64,000 nucleotides of DNA from Desulfotalea sp. (GTDB lineage Bacteria; Desulfobacterota; Desulfobulbia; Desulfobulbales; Desulfocapsaceae). Shown here piece after piece: positions 1 to 8,800 of the stretch (position 1 is its first letter; each line of letters opens with the position of its first letter). Made by a program: the position numbers and the translations under genes. The stretch covers positions 110,708 to 174,707 of the forward strand of contig NVXR01000034.1 of the NCBI GenBank assembly GCA_002733995.1, read 5' to 3'. The notes under the pieces are model-generated. The model ran no database searches. It was given only the letters and a program-made list of their open reading frames with translations, and was not told the DNA's origin.

Positions 1-2
1 GG

Positions 3-1031
3 CCATGGAAATGCACCATGTGTGGTAAGTGTGAGGAAGCCTGTCCTGAAAATATTCAAATTGTAGCACTGATGCGCAAGATTCGTGGGGCAAGGGAGCG
101 TGATAAGGTACCTGGTCCAATACATAAAGGCGTTGTCATGTGCCTTGAGCGCGGCAATAATCTAGGTATTCCTAAAGACGATTTTATCTTTTTGTGCGAA
201 GACCTTGCCGAGGAACTCGCTGAGGATTGTTGTCCTGGGTTTACAGCACCTCTTGATGTACACGGCGCAAGGGTCATGGTCACGGTAAACTCCAAAGAAC
301 CTTTTGGTGAACCTGATGACATGAAGTGGTGGTGGAAAATATTCTATGCCGCAGGTGAATCCTGGACCATTCCAACTGAAAATTGGGAAGGCGTTAACTG
401 GGGACTCTTTTCCGGTGATGACGAATCCATGAAAACGATTGTCGGACGTTTAGTCGACAATATGCGGAGGCTGAACTGTAAGGTTCTCCTCCTCCCCGAG
501 TGAGGCCATGCATACTTTGCAACCCGGTCTGGGTTGAACAAATGGTTTCCTGAAGCACTCAAAGAATTCAAAATTGTAACTGTTTTTGATCTTCTCCTCG
601 AATATATAGAAGAGGGTAAAATTCAGCTTGATAAGTCTATACACAACATAGCAACTGCCTATCATGATCCATGTAATTATGGACGTAAATCACTTAAAGC
701 ATTTGGTAAGGCCTACTTTGAAGAAGGTCGTGCTGTAGCTAAAGCTTGCTGTGATGATGTGCGTGAACTTAACCCCAATCGTAACGGCGCTTATTGCTGT
801 GGCGCTGGTGGTGGTGCGTGGGCATTGCCCTATTCCGCTGAGAGAGTCTATTACGGAAGGACTAAGGCTCGTCAGATTACTGAGTCGGGGGCGAAGTTGA
901 TTGTTGCACCATGTCACAACTGCCGTGACCAAATCATGAAGTCTCTGAATAAAGAATATGATCTTGGCATTGAGGTGAAGTATCTCTGGGAGCTTGTTTC
1001 AGACGCATTGATTATGCCCAATAAGCAGTAG
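3..1031 (+). CDS. DsrK/HdrD-like iron-sulfur (CCG-domain) selenoprotein, 5' partial
   Basis: The 5' end lies outside the window; the first complete codon is at 3. The visible part starts inside a [4Fe-4S] ferredoxin motif (CTMCGKCEEACP). The frame is interrupted by TGA at 501-503 and resumes with no shift to a stop at 1031. The TGA lies in LLLPE-U-GHAYFATR, where CCG-domain proteins of the HdrD/DsrK family have PECGHA, so U replaces the cysteine. A second CCG motif (YCCGAGGG, then PCHNC) follows near the C-terminus. CCG domains bind the non-cubane clusters that reduce disulfides in HdrB/HdrD. A hairpin typical of a bacterial SECIS follows the TGA. The gene precedes hdrA by 125 nt and is probably the electron acceptor of the HdrA-Mvh module; its real substrate cannot be read from sequence. 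A pseudogene is unlikely because both sides of the TGA are well conserved. Confidence 0.85.
501..536 (+). promoter_or_regulatory. SECIS-like element directing Sec at TGA 501-503
   Basis: Sixteen bases after the TGA there is a perfect 6-bp stem, CAACCC (520-525) with GGGTTG (531-536), closing the loop GGTCT. From memory this is the apical loop of the E. coli fdhF SECIS, where the GU pair of bases is bound by SelB. Spacing and stem size fit bacterial SECIS elements. Folding was done by eye. Confidence 0.8.
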
Positions 1032-1095
1032 CTTGTTTATAGGGGATAAGAGGACGTGCTCGGATCTTCTCTGAGGTTGGGCATATTAAGAAATA

Positions 1096-1127
1096 AGATA
1101 TCTTTTTACCTATGTAAAAAGATATCT
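1096..1127. repeat. Perfect 14-bp inverted repeat upstream of hdrA
   Basis: AGATATCTTTTTAC (1096-1109) and its exact complement (1114-1127) flank a 4-nt loop, in the 125-nt gap between the CCG protein gene and hdrA. There is no T-run after the second arm, so a simple terminator is unlikely. It may be an operator, an RNA processing site or an attenuator. Confidence 0.6.
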
Positions 1128-1156
1128 ATAGAACTATTCGACAGGAGACACCCGTC

Positions 1157-4100
1157 ATGCTAGACACAAAGAAAGTTGGGTCGGTAATGATCGTGGGAGG
1201 TGGAGTTACAGGGATGCAGGCAGCCCTGGATCTCGCTGATTCTGGATACTATGTGTATCTGGTTGAAAAGTCAGGTGCTATTGGCGGTGCCATGGCTCAG
1301 CTTGACAAGACCTTCCCGACCAATGACTGCTCGATGTGAATCATCGCGCCAAAATTGGTAGAGTGCGGTCGGCACTTAAATATAAAGTTGATGACGCTCA
1401 GCGAAGTTGTCAAAGTAGATGGTAATGCTGGAGATTTTAATGTAACAGTTAAAGAATCTCCACGTTACGTGGATATGGACAAGTGTATAGCCTGTGGGGC
1501 TTGTACAGATAAATGTCCAAAAAAAGTAGATAGTGAATACGATGCAGCAACGGGTAAACGTAAAGCGATTTATGTAAAATATGCCCAGGCTGTACCTCTT
1601 AAATACCAGATAGATCCCAATGCTTGTATCCGCTTGAAAAAGCCTGGGGCCTGTGGGTTATGTGAAAAGGCTTGTGATGCTGGTGCCATTAATTTTAATG
1701 ACACCGAAAAGATGCACGAGATCAATGTGGGCGCAGTTATTCTTGCCCCTGGTTTTGAAGCATATGATCCAACTGATGCTGGCGTCTGGGGGTATGGCAC
1801 AAATAAAAATGTTATTACTGCTATGCAGCTTGAGAGATATCTTTCTGCCTCAGGTCCAACAGAGGGACATTTGGTTCGCCCATCTGATGGAAAGCCTGTG
1901 CGGAAGCTTGCCTTCTTGCAGTGTATTGGCTCCCGGGATGAAAACCTTTGTGGCAATGGCTACTGCTCTTCTGTCTGCTGTATGTATGCGATCAAAGAGG
2001 CGGTTATTGCTAAGGATCACGTACCTGGTCTCAAGGCGTCCATTTTTTATATGGATATGCGCACCCATGGTAAAGATTTCGATATGTATCTCGAACGTGC
2101 CAAGAATGAATCGGGTGTACGTTTTGTCCGCTGCCGTGTAAACGGTGTTGAAACCGATGGTGAGGGTGGTGACTGCCGTCTGAGCTATGTCAACGAAGAC
2201 GGTCGTCAGTTGGAAGAGTTTTATGACATGGTAGTCCTCTCCGTAGGCCTACAGACTCCGAAACATGTTCTTGAACTTGCCAAAACCGCAGACATCAAAC
2301 TCACTGCAGATAATTTTGCAGCGACGTCAGATTTTGCACCGGTGCAGACCTCTCGTGAAGGTATCTTTACCTGTGGTGCTATTTCAGGACCCAAGGATAT
2401 TCCCCAGTCAGTTGTCGAGGGATCTGCTGCGGCGGCGGCTGTTGCCGATCTGCTTTCACCGTCAAGGCACAATTTGACCACGGAACCAACGTTTCCTGCG
2501 GAAAAAGATATTTCCAATGAAGATCCACGCATTGGTGTCTTTGTCTGTCATTGTGGCTCTAATATCGCCGGAGTTGTTGATGTGAAGGCGGTGGAGGAGT
2601 ACGCACAGACTCTACCTAATGTTGTCTATGTTGAGCGTAATTTGTTTTCTTGCTCCCAAGATACCCAGGATATGATCACCAAACGTATTCAGGAGCAAAA
2701 TCTCAACCGTATCGTTATTGCGGCTTGTACACCACGAACCCATGAACCGCTTTTTAGAGAGACTCTGAAAGCTGCGGGACTTAATGAGTATTTGGTGGAG
2801 ATGGCGAACATCAGGAATCACAATTCCTGGGTACATATTCAGGATCCAAAAAATGCGACAGCAAAGGCAAAAGACCTTGTGAGAATGGCCGCTGCAAAGG
2901 TTACCTTCGGTGACTCTTTGACGCCAATCTCGGTGCCTATTACCCAGACAGCCCTCGTTATTGGTGGCGGTGTAGCCGGAATGACTTCTGCGCTTAATCT
3001 GGCTGAGCAGGGGTTTGATGTACATCTGGTTGAACAGACTGATACCCTTGGCGGTAATGCTCTAAACCTTAAGCATACTTGGGCTGGAGAACATGTTCCT
3101 ACCGAAGTTGCAAAGCTTGTTGATAAGGTGCTCTGGAATGAGAAAATTATTCTACACAAAGAAGCAAGGGTAACAGCGGTTGAAGGTTTTGTGGGTAACT
3201 TCCATTCCACCATCAGCACAAAAGATGGCAAGAGTAAGGTTATCGACCACGGTGCAGGGATTATTGCCACAGGTGGTGAGGTCTTTATTCCGCAGGAATA
3301 TAACTATGATAACATCACCCGTGTTGTTACCTCAGTTCAGTTTGATAAGCTTTTTGAACTTAAAGAAAGGCATGTCAGAATTGCTAAAAAGTTTGTTTTT
3401 ATTCAGTGTGTTGGCTCCCGAGAAGGTGACAACATGTACTGCTCCAAAGTTTGTTGTACACATTCCGTTCAGTCCGCAATTGCACTAAAGCAAGAAAGAC
3501 CCGATCGAAATGTGTATATCCTCTACAGGGATATGCGAACCTATGGACAGCGTGAGGCCTTGTATCGCCAGGCTAGAAAACTCGGTGTAATTTTTATCAA
3601 CTATGAATTGCACGGTAAGCCGAAAGTTACTGAAGATGGTGATATCATAACTGTTGAGGTCTGGGATCATGTCCTACACAGACCTTTGAAGATCGAGTGT
3701 GATCTGGTGATTTTGGCTACAGCCATTCGACCAATGCCAGATGCAGCCGATCTTGGTAAATTGTACAAGGTTCCTGTTGATGGCCATGGCTTTTTTCAGG
3801 AAGCACATGCTAAACTTCGTCCCGTTGATTTTTCAACCGACGGTATGTTCGTTGCGGGGCTTGCTCATTATCCTAAGCCCATTGAAGAATCAGTCGCACA
3901 GGCTCTTGCCGCAGCTGCAAGGGCTGCGACCTTATTGGCCAAGACCAGTATTTCTCTTGATGCAATAAAGGCGACTGTCGATGAAAATTACTGCGACGGC
4001 TGCGCCCTGTGTGTTGACGTTTGTCCATATGGTGCGATCACTCTTGTTGATAGGGCTGAAGGTAAAGGCCAGATTATCAGGGTGAATAAAGCCCAGTGTA

Positions 4101-4207
4101 AAGGTTGTGGGCTTTGCCAGGGTACATGTCCGAAAAGAGGTGTGTTTGTAGCAGGATTCACGATGAAACAGATCAGTGCGCAGATACAAGCAGCTCTGGC
4201 CGTCTGA
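1157..4207 (+). CDS. hdrA: HdrA-type flavin electron-bifurcating subunit, selenoprotein (Sec61)
   Basis: This is read as 1016 residues through TGA 1337-1339 (Sec61). AGGAG at 1143-1147 lies 9 nt before the ATG. Residues near 10-40 carry the FAD/Rossmann motif [10 protein letters not shown]. The Sec lies in [18 protein letters not shown]; HdrA proteins have Cys here as a cluster ligand. Next come two inserted ferredoxin motifs ([12 protein letters not shown] and CGLCEKAC), then a second thioredoxin-reductase-like FAD module ([17 protein letters not shown], near residue 600), then two C-terminal [4Fe-4S] motifs ([12 protein letters not shown] and [12 protein letters not shown]). HdrA is cytoplasmic and splits electron pairs at FAD between ferredoxin and a disulfide-type acceptor. 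At over 1000 residues it is the long, two-flavin-module form, longer than the roughly 650-residue methanogen HdrA. It is followed by mvhDGA. Confidence 0.93.
1337..1376 (+). promoter_or_regulatory. SECIS-like element directing Sec at TGA 1337-1339 (hdrA)
   Basis: A 5-bp stem AGTGC (1362-1366)/GCACT (1372-1376) closes the loop GGTCG, 22 nt after the TGA. The GGTC loop core matches the element at 526-530. The spacing is slightly longer than for the other three elements in this cluster. Confidence 0.65.
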
Positions 4208-4231
4208 TCTTTATCTTGAAATAAATCGATG

Positions 4232-4273
4232 CCTCTCCGGCCGCGAAGAGATTCTTTTCGCGGCAGGGAGAGG
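4232..4273 (+). repeat. Strong intergenic hairpin between hdrA and mvhD
   Basis: Two stacked stems are seen: CCTCTCC (4232-4238) with GGAGAGG (4267-4273), and CCGCGAA (4241-4247) with TTCGCGG (4257-4263), separated by small internal bulges. No long T-run follows, so it may be a processing or mRNA-stability element that sets different levels of hdrA and the mvh genes, or a weak terminator. Confidence 0.55.
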
Positions 4274-4313
4274 ATTTTCGAGATAAACTTTAAAGTTAGA
4301 AGGAGTAGATCAC

Positions 4314-4733
4314 ATGAATTTTGAGCCTAAAATTGTTGCTTTTTGCTGCAACTGGTGCTCCTACGCCGCCGCTGATCTCGCGGGTACTGCTCGAATGCAG
4401 TATCCACATAATGTGCGGATTATTCGAGTTATGTGTTCTGGCATGGTTCATCCTGAATTTATAATGGATGCACTTTCCCAGGGTGCTGATGGGGTTATGG
4501 TTCTTGGCTGACACCTCGGTGAATGTCATTACCTGGATGGTAATTATAAAGCGATGACCCGCTCAGATATGGTCGTAGAGTTGTTAGAAGATTTTGGATA
4601 TGAAGCAGAGAGATTCAGCCTTAACTGGGTATCTTCAGCGGAACCTGATAAATTTGTCGAAGCAGTCACTAAGATGACTGCCCGGGTCAAAAAACTGGGT
4701 CCTGTAAATAGTGAAGCTGCTCCAGCGGCATAA
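4314..4733 (+). CDS. mvhD: MvhD-type [2Fe-2S] electron-transfer subunit, selenoprotein (Sec66)
   Basis: This is a 139-residue protein read through TGA 4509-4511. AAGGAG at 4300-4305 sets the start. The N-terminus has [14 protein letters not shown], followed by RVMCSGM and [17 protein letters not shown]. MvhD/FrhD-family proteins have GCH..ECHYL here, so Sec takes the place of one [2Fe-2S] ligand cysteine. MvhD passes electrons from the hydrogenase pair MvhAG to HdrA, which fits its place between hdrA and mvhG. The segment after the TGA remains conserved to the stop at 4733, 12 nt before mvhG. Selenocysteine-containing MvhD/FrhD proteins are known from deltaproteobacteria and methanogens. Confidence 0.93.
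4509..4544 (+). promoter_or_regulatory. SECIS-like element directing Sec at TGA 4509-4511 (mvhD)
   Basis: A perfect 6-bp stem ATTACC (4528-4533)/GGTAAT (4539-4544) closes the loop TGGAT, beginning 16 nt after the TGA. The same loop is used in mvhA. Confidence 0.78.
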
Positions 4734-4745
4734 TAGGAGGGAGAT

Positions 4746-5687
4746 ATGGGTGTAACTACAGCTTTAGAGTGGCTGGGATCCTGTGCGGGATGTGAGATTG
4801 CCTTCCTGAATATCGGTGAAGATCTCATTCCACTTATTACCGAAACGCTGGAGATTGTTCATGCGCCAGTGTTGATGGATCATAAGTATTTTGGTCAGTG
4901 CGGTGAAGGTATTACCCTGACTATTCCCAACGCAGTTGTGGGAATCGTAACAGGAGGCGTCAGTAATGAGGAACATATTGAAGTTCTTGAAGAGATGCGC
5001 AAAAAATGTCAGGTGCTTATTGCCCTTGGCACCTGTGCGACCCATGGTGGTATCCCGGCGCTGATGAACGGGCAGGATTTAGGAGAAGCCGTAGCGGATA
5101 TCTTCAGCACCGAATCAACCGATCCGGGTGCGTCGATTCCAAATGTCGAAGTGCCGGCGCTTTTAGATCGTGTCTATGCATGTGATGAGAAGGTCAAAAT
5201 CGACATGCAGCTTCCAGGCTGTCCTCCAAATCCGGCACAAATTGCGGAAGTTGTGATGTCTCTTGTTGAGGGTAGAGATCCGGTTTTACCCGGTAAAAGT
5301 GTCTGTGACAGTTGTCCCACCAAGCGAGAAGGTAAGGGCGATGTGAAGACGTTGAAACGTTTTCTGACCAATGCTGAGTTTAAGCCAGGGGAGCCAATTG
5401 ATGAAATGCGTTGCCTGCTTGAACAGGGATACCTGTGTTTGGGGCCTGTGACCGCTGCTGGTTGTGCTAAACGAGGAGCGCCAAGCTGTATTAGTGCAAG
5501 AGTTCCATGTCGTGGCTGCTTTGGGCCGGTTCGAAAAGGCGGAAATCAATTGCTTGATATGATGAACGCTCTTGCAAGTAATGGCATAGACTATAAATCA
5601 GTTATAGATCGTCGTTCAATACTGAGGTTTTCAGGAGCCCACGGAACACTTCGACCATTGAAAAAAAAGGTCGTAGAGGAGGATTAA
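4746..5687 (+). CDS. mvhG: F420-nonreducing-type [NiFe] hydrogenase small subunit
   Basis: This 313-residue cytoplasmic small subunit carries the Fe-S clusters that take electrons from the active site to MvhD. Family motifs in order are EWLGSCAGCEIAFL at residues 9-22 (proximal cluster), GTCATHGG, LPGCPPNP and CDSCPTKREG, followed by several C-terminal cysteines (GYLCLGPVTAAGCAKRGAPSC, CRGCFGP). There is no Tat signal peptide, unlike periplasmic uptake hydrogenases. TAGGAGG lies just before the ATG. It starts 12 nt after mvhD and ends 1 nt before mvhA, so the three are co-transcribed. Confidence 0.95.
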   Translation: MGVTTALEWLGSCAGCEIAFLNIGEDLIPLITETLEIVHAPVLMDHKYFGQCGEGITLTIPNAVVGIVTGGVSNEEHIEVLEEMRKKCQVLIALGTCATHGGIPALMNGQDLGEAVADIFSTESTDPGASIPNVEVPALLDRVYACDEKVKIDMQLPGCPPNPAQIAEVVMSLVEGRDPVLPGKSVCDSCPTKREGKGDVKTLKRFLTNAEFKPGEPIDEMRCLLEQGYLCLGPVTAAGCAKRGAPSCISARVPCRGCFGPVRKGGNQLLDMMNALASNGIDYKSVIDRRSILRFSGAHGTLRPLKKKVVEED

Positions 5688-5688
5688 G

Positions 5689-7137
5689 ATGGGAAAGGTA
5701 TTAACTATAGCACCCGTTACTCGTATAGAAGGCCATGCCAAGATTGCAATACATCTTGATGATAATGGTAATGTTGAGGACGCTTTTCTCCACATTCAGT
5801 CTCTTCGCGGGTTTGAAAAATTTATTGAAGGCAGGCCTGCAGAAGAAGTACCACGCATTGTCAATCGTATTTGTGGAATTTGTCCGTGGATGCATCATCT
5901 TGCTGCCAATAAGGCGGTTGATGCGGCGTTCGGTGTAACTCCTACTCTCACTGGGCATAAGCTCCGAGAGATGTGCCAGGTATTGGCCCACATCAATGAT
6001 AAGATTCTGCATTTTTTCTTCCTTGCAGCACCCGATTTTGTTTTAGGCCCTGATGCTGATTATTCAGTGCGAAACGTTATCGGTCTTGCTAAGGCTGCAC
6101 CAGAGTTAGCGTCAAAGGTTGTGAAGATGCGTCAGCTTGGTCAGATGATGTTGGATAAATTTGCTGGAAAAGCAATCCATCCCATTGCTGGCGTCGTCGG
6201 CGGTTTTGCAAAGCCGATGGTGGAATCAGAGCGTCTGGAGCTTCTTGAAGGAGCCCGCACTCTTCTCGATTTCTCCACCTATGCTCTTGATTATGCCCTT
6301 GAAAATGTATTTTCAAAATACATGGATGTTATCAGTGACCTTGGTGTGATTACCACAGGATTTTTAGGTACTGTTGACCGTGATGATGGCTCACTCAGGC
6401 TCTATGACGGCAAGTTACGTTTAATGAAAGCTGATGGTAGCTACGATGATTTTGAGGGAGATGAATACCTCAAACATATTGGTGAACATGTGGAGCCTTG
6501 GGGCTACTCAAAAATGCCATATGCCAAGAATTGGAATGAAGGTTTTGATATGAAACTTTCCGCTCCAAAGGGTATCTATCGGTCAAACACTCTTGCCCGT
6601 ATAAATGTCTGTGAAAAGATATCCACTCCAAGGGCCCAGGCAGCACTGGAACAGTTTCGTGCCTCTTTTGGCCGTCCTGCCCAGCAAACCCTCCTGTATC
6701 ATTATGCCAGATTGATCGAAATGATCTACGCATGTGAGCGCACCATCGAACTGCTTGAGTGGGAAGGTATCACCGATCCTAATGTTCGAGCAAAGGTAGA
6801 GCCTAAGGCGGGCCGTGGAGTTGGTGTTGTTGAAGCCCCACGCGGTACCTTGATTCATGATTATCAAACGGATGAAAACGGCTGCATAACAAAGGCAAAT
6901 CTCATCGTTGGTACGACGCATAATATTGCACCAATGAACATGAGTGTCAGGCAGGCTGCAACCTCTCTTATTAAAGATGGTGTTTATAACGAGGGTTTAC
7001 TGAATAAGGTCGAAATGGCGGTGCGCGCCTATGACCCCTGAATGTCCTGCGCAACTCACCGCCTGGATGGCGGCATACCAGTATCCGTGAGCATTAAAGA
7101 TTCCAAGGGTAATGAGATTGACAATATCGTTAGTTAA
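5689..7137 (+). CDS. mvhA: [NiFeSe] hydrogenase large subunit, Mvh/Vhu type (Sec451)
   Basis: The protein is 482 residues when read through TGA 7039-7041. The N-terminal nickel-site motif RICGICPWMHH is near residue 61. The C-terminal motif reads DP-U-MSCATH, where the family has DPCxxCxxH, so Sec replaces the first C-terminal nickel ligand as in NiFeSe hydrogenases. After ATH about 25 residues remain to TAA 7135-7137, consistent with a C-terminal peptide that an endoprotease removes after nickel insertion. In some Methanococcales this Sec-bearing end is a separate peptide (VhuU); here it is fused. Stopping at the TGA would delete two nickel ligands and give a dead enzyme, so readthrough is the sensible reading. 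The enzyme is cytoplasmic and oxidises H2 for the HdrA bifurcation. Confidence 0.94.
7039..7073 (+). promoter_or_regulatory. SECIS-like element directing Sec at TGA 7039-7041 (mvhA)
   Basis: A 5-bp GC stem CCGCC (7059-7063)/GGCGG (7069-7073) closes the loop TGGAT, beginning 17 nt after the TGA. The loop equals that in mvhD although the stem bases differ, as expected of a conserved RNA structure. Confidence 0.78.
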
Positions 7138-7316
7138 GAGATCTCCTGTGGAGCGCCCGTGGTTATAAATATAACTGCGGGTTGAGCATAAAGACGTCAT
7201 GTGAAGATGATTTATCTCGCATGCGTTTATTGTTTTTTTTGAATGATAAGGTAATATAGTTTTAATTATAATGTCTTCCGTTTATCGGGTGACTCATATA
7301 AGTGGAGGAAGCTTTA

Positions 7317-7562
7317 ATGTCAAACCCACGTAGAACTCAGGTTCGTGCAGAAAACCCAAGCGGTGCATGTGGTAAGCTTGAACATATGACCATAGACGAG
7401 CTTAAAGCACGTGCTGTTGGTGATGATTTCGATGGAACATGTCCTGCCTGTGGTACGTTTCATCTGACCCGTGCAGAAATTGATAAGCTTGAAGCCGAAA
7501 AGATATCTGAGTCGGCTGGCTATCAACAAATGAAGAAAGAGGCGGAAGCCGAAAAAAAGTAA
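7317..7562 (+). CDS. Small CxxC protein of the hydrogenase cluster, unknown function
   Basis: This encodes 81 residues. The ATG at 7317 is preferred to the in-frame upstream one at 7302 because GGAGGA lies 7-12 nt before it. I do not recognise the family. The protein is charged and soluble, has no signal peptide, and carries Cys18 and one zinc-knuckle-like CPACGTFHL near residue 43. A helical, Lys/Glu-rich tail follows. It lies between mvhA and the hypD-like gene, about 180 nt from the former, so a role as an accessory subunit or maturation partner of the Ni-Fe-Se hydrogenase is plausible but only inferred from position. Confidence 0.75.
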   Translation: MSNPRRTQVRAENPSGACGKLEHMTIDELKARAVGDDFDGTCPACGTFHLTRAEIDKLEAEKISESAGYQQMKKEAEAEKK

Positions 7563-7668
7563 TTGTTCTAGGAAAATTGGGAAGTTATTTGTCTCAATTG
7601 CTTACGTAATGTTGAAGCCCAGGTGATAGTTGTTGCCTGGGCTTTAGGTATGCCATAGGGAGCCGGAT

Positions 7669-8760
7669 TTGGGTAAGGATCTTGAACGTCAAAATGTGTT
7701 GTTGAGTGAGTTACATAAACTCGTTGATCGACCCATGCGCCTCATGGTTGTTTGTGGCACGCAGAATAAGGCAATTTTAAAATACGGTCTTCGTGAGCAG
7801 CTTCCTGAAGATCTGGACCTTGTTGCCGGGCCTGGTTGTAGTGTGTGTGTGATGCCTGCTGGGCACATAGATGCATTTGTGAAAATAGCGATGCAGCCTG
7901 ATGTGATTACTGCAAGCTGTGAAGATTTGGTCAACGTTCCTGGAAGTAAAGATTCCCTGGCGTCTGCTAAGGAAAGGGGTGCTAAGGTTGAGCTTATCAC
8001 TTCACCTATGGACGCTCTCGATATTGCCCGCAGGGAACCTGATCATATTGTTGTTTATCCGGCCGTGGGCTTTGAAGCCACCGCGCCGAGTGTTGCGGAA
8101 ACTATTCTTGAAGCGGCTCGTTTAGGCGTGGAAAATTTTTGTGTTGTTCCTTCGATACGACTCCTTCCGCCAACCATCGATTTACTTATGATGGACCCAG
8201 AACTCAACATTCGTGGCCTTTTGTGTTCGGATCACATTAACACGATTTCCGATACAGAGGCGTATACTGAGCTCGCAAAAAAACATAAGTTGTCTTGTTA
8301 TATCGCAAGTTTTGAGATTGTTGATATCATTGAAGGCCTTGTGAGTCTTGTGCGTCAGATTCGAAATGATGAATTTGTCTTTGACGATACCTCCGCCTTT
8401 ATCTATTCCTCAGAGGATAATCGCAAGGCCCGTAAGATGGTGTCCGAAGTGTTTTTCACCGTGGATACAGATTGGCGTGGTCTTGGAACCATAGAGAAAA
8501 GCGGTTTTGTAATCCGTGATGAGCTTTCACTCTATGATGCCACAAAGCGTTTTAATGTCCGTTTTAAAGAGGGGCAGGAATCGTGTATGTGTCAGTGCAA
8601 TAGAATTATTTCCGGTAGAGGTTTACCGCCTGACTGCCCTGCTTTTGGCATGGTTTGTTCGCCGGAGTCGCCTATTGGACCTTGTATGATTTCCGACGAA
8701 GGAATTTGCCACTCCTATTTTAAATATCATGTACAGGCGACAAGATCGTCATCTCACTGA
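7669..8760 (+). CDS. hypD: Divergent HypD-family hydrogenase maturation protein
   Basis: This is 363 residues from a TTG start with AGGGAG just upstream; no ATG is available nearby. HypD with HypC carries the Fe(CN)2CO unit for [NiFe] hydrogenases. The conserved scaffold is present: VCGT near residue 28, GPGCSVCVMP (usual GPGCPVC), VPGSKDSL, SPMDAL, VGFEATAPS (usual GFETT), WRGLGTIEKSG, and the C-terminal [4Fe-4S] segment with DCPAFGMVCSP and GPCMISDEGIC. Some hallmark residues differ: the E. coli CGGHTH motif reads CGTQNK and the GHVS-type loop reads SDHINT. It may be a paralogue dedicated to the Sec-containing hydrogenase. It sits between the small CxxC gene and the hypA-like gene. Confidence 0.85.
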   Translation: MGKDLERQNVLLSELHKLVDRPMRLMVVCGTQNKAILKYGLREQLPEDLDLVAGPGCSVCVMPAGHIDAFVKIAMQPDVITASCEDLVNVPGSKDSLASAKERGAKVELITSPMDALDIARREPDHIVVYPAVGFEATAPSVAETILEAARLGVENFCVVPSIRLLPPTIDLLMMDPELNIRGLLCSDHINTISDTEAYTELAKKHKLSCYIASFEIVDIIEGLVSLVRQIRNDEFVFDDTSAFIYSSEDNRKARKMVSEVFFTVDTDWRGLGTIEKSGFVIRDELSLYDATKRFNVRFKEGQESCMCQCNRIISGRGLPPDCPAFGMVCSPESPIGPCMISDEGICHSYFKYHVQATRSSSH

Positions 8761-8800
8761 TATGCGTTGATGCTGGAAATCCAACTCTCTGAGCCCACAT

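Noticed and set aside
501..7041. Reading the four TGA-interrupted genes as pseudogenes or sequencing errors
   Set aside because: All four breaks are TGA, keep frame, replace a conserved Cys and are followed by SECIS-like hairpins; random nonsense changes would not do this.
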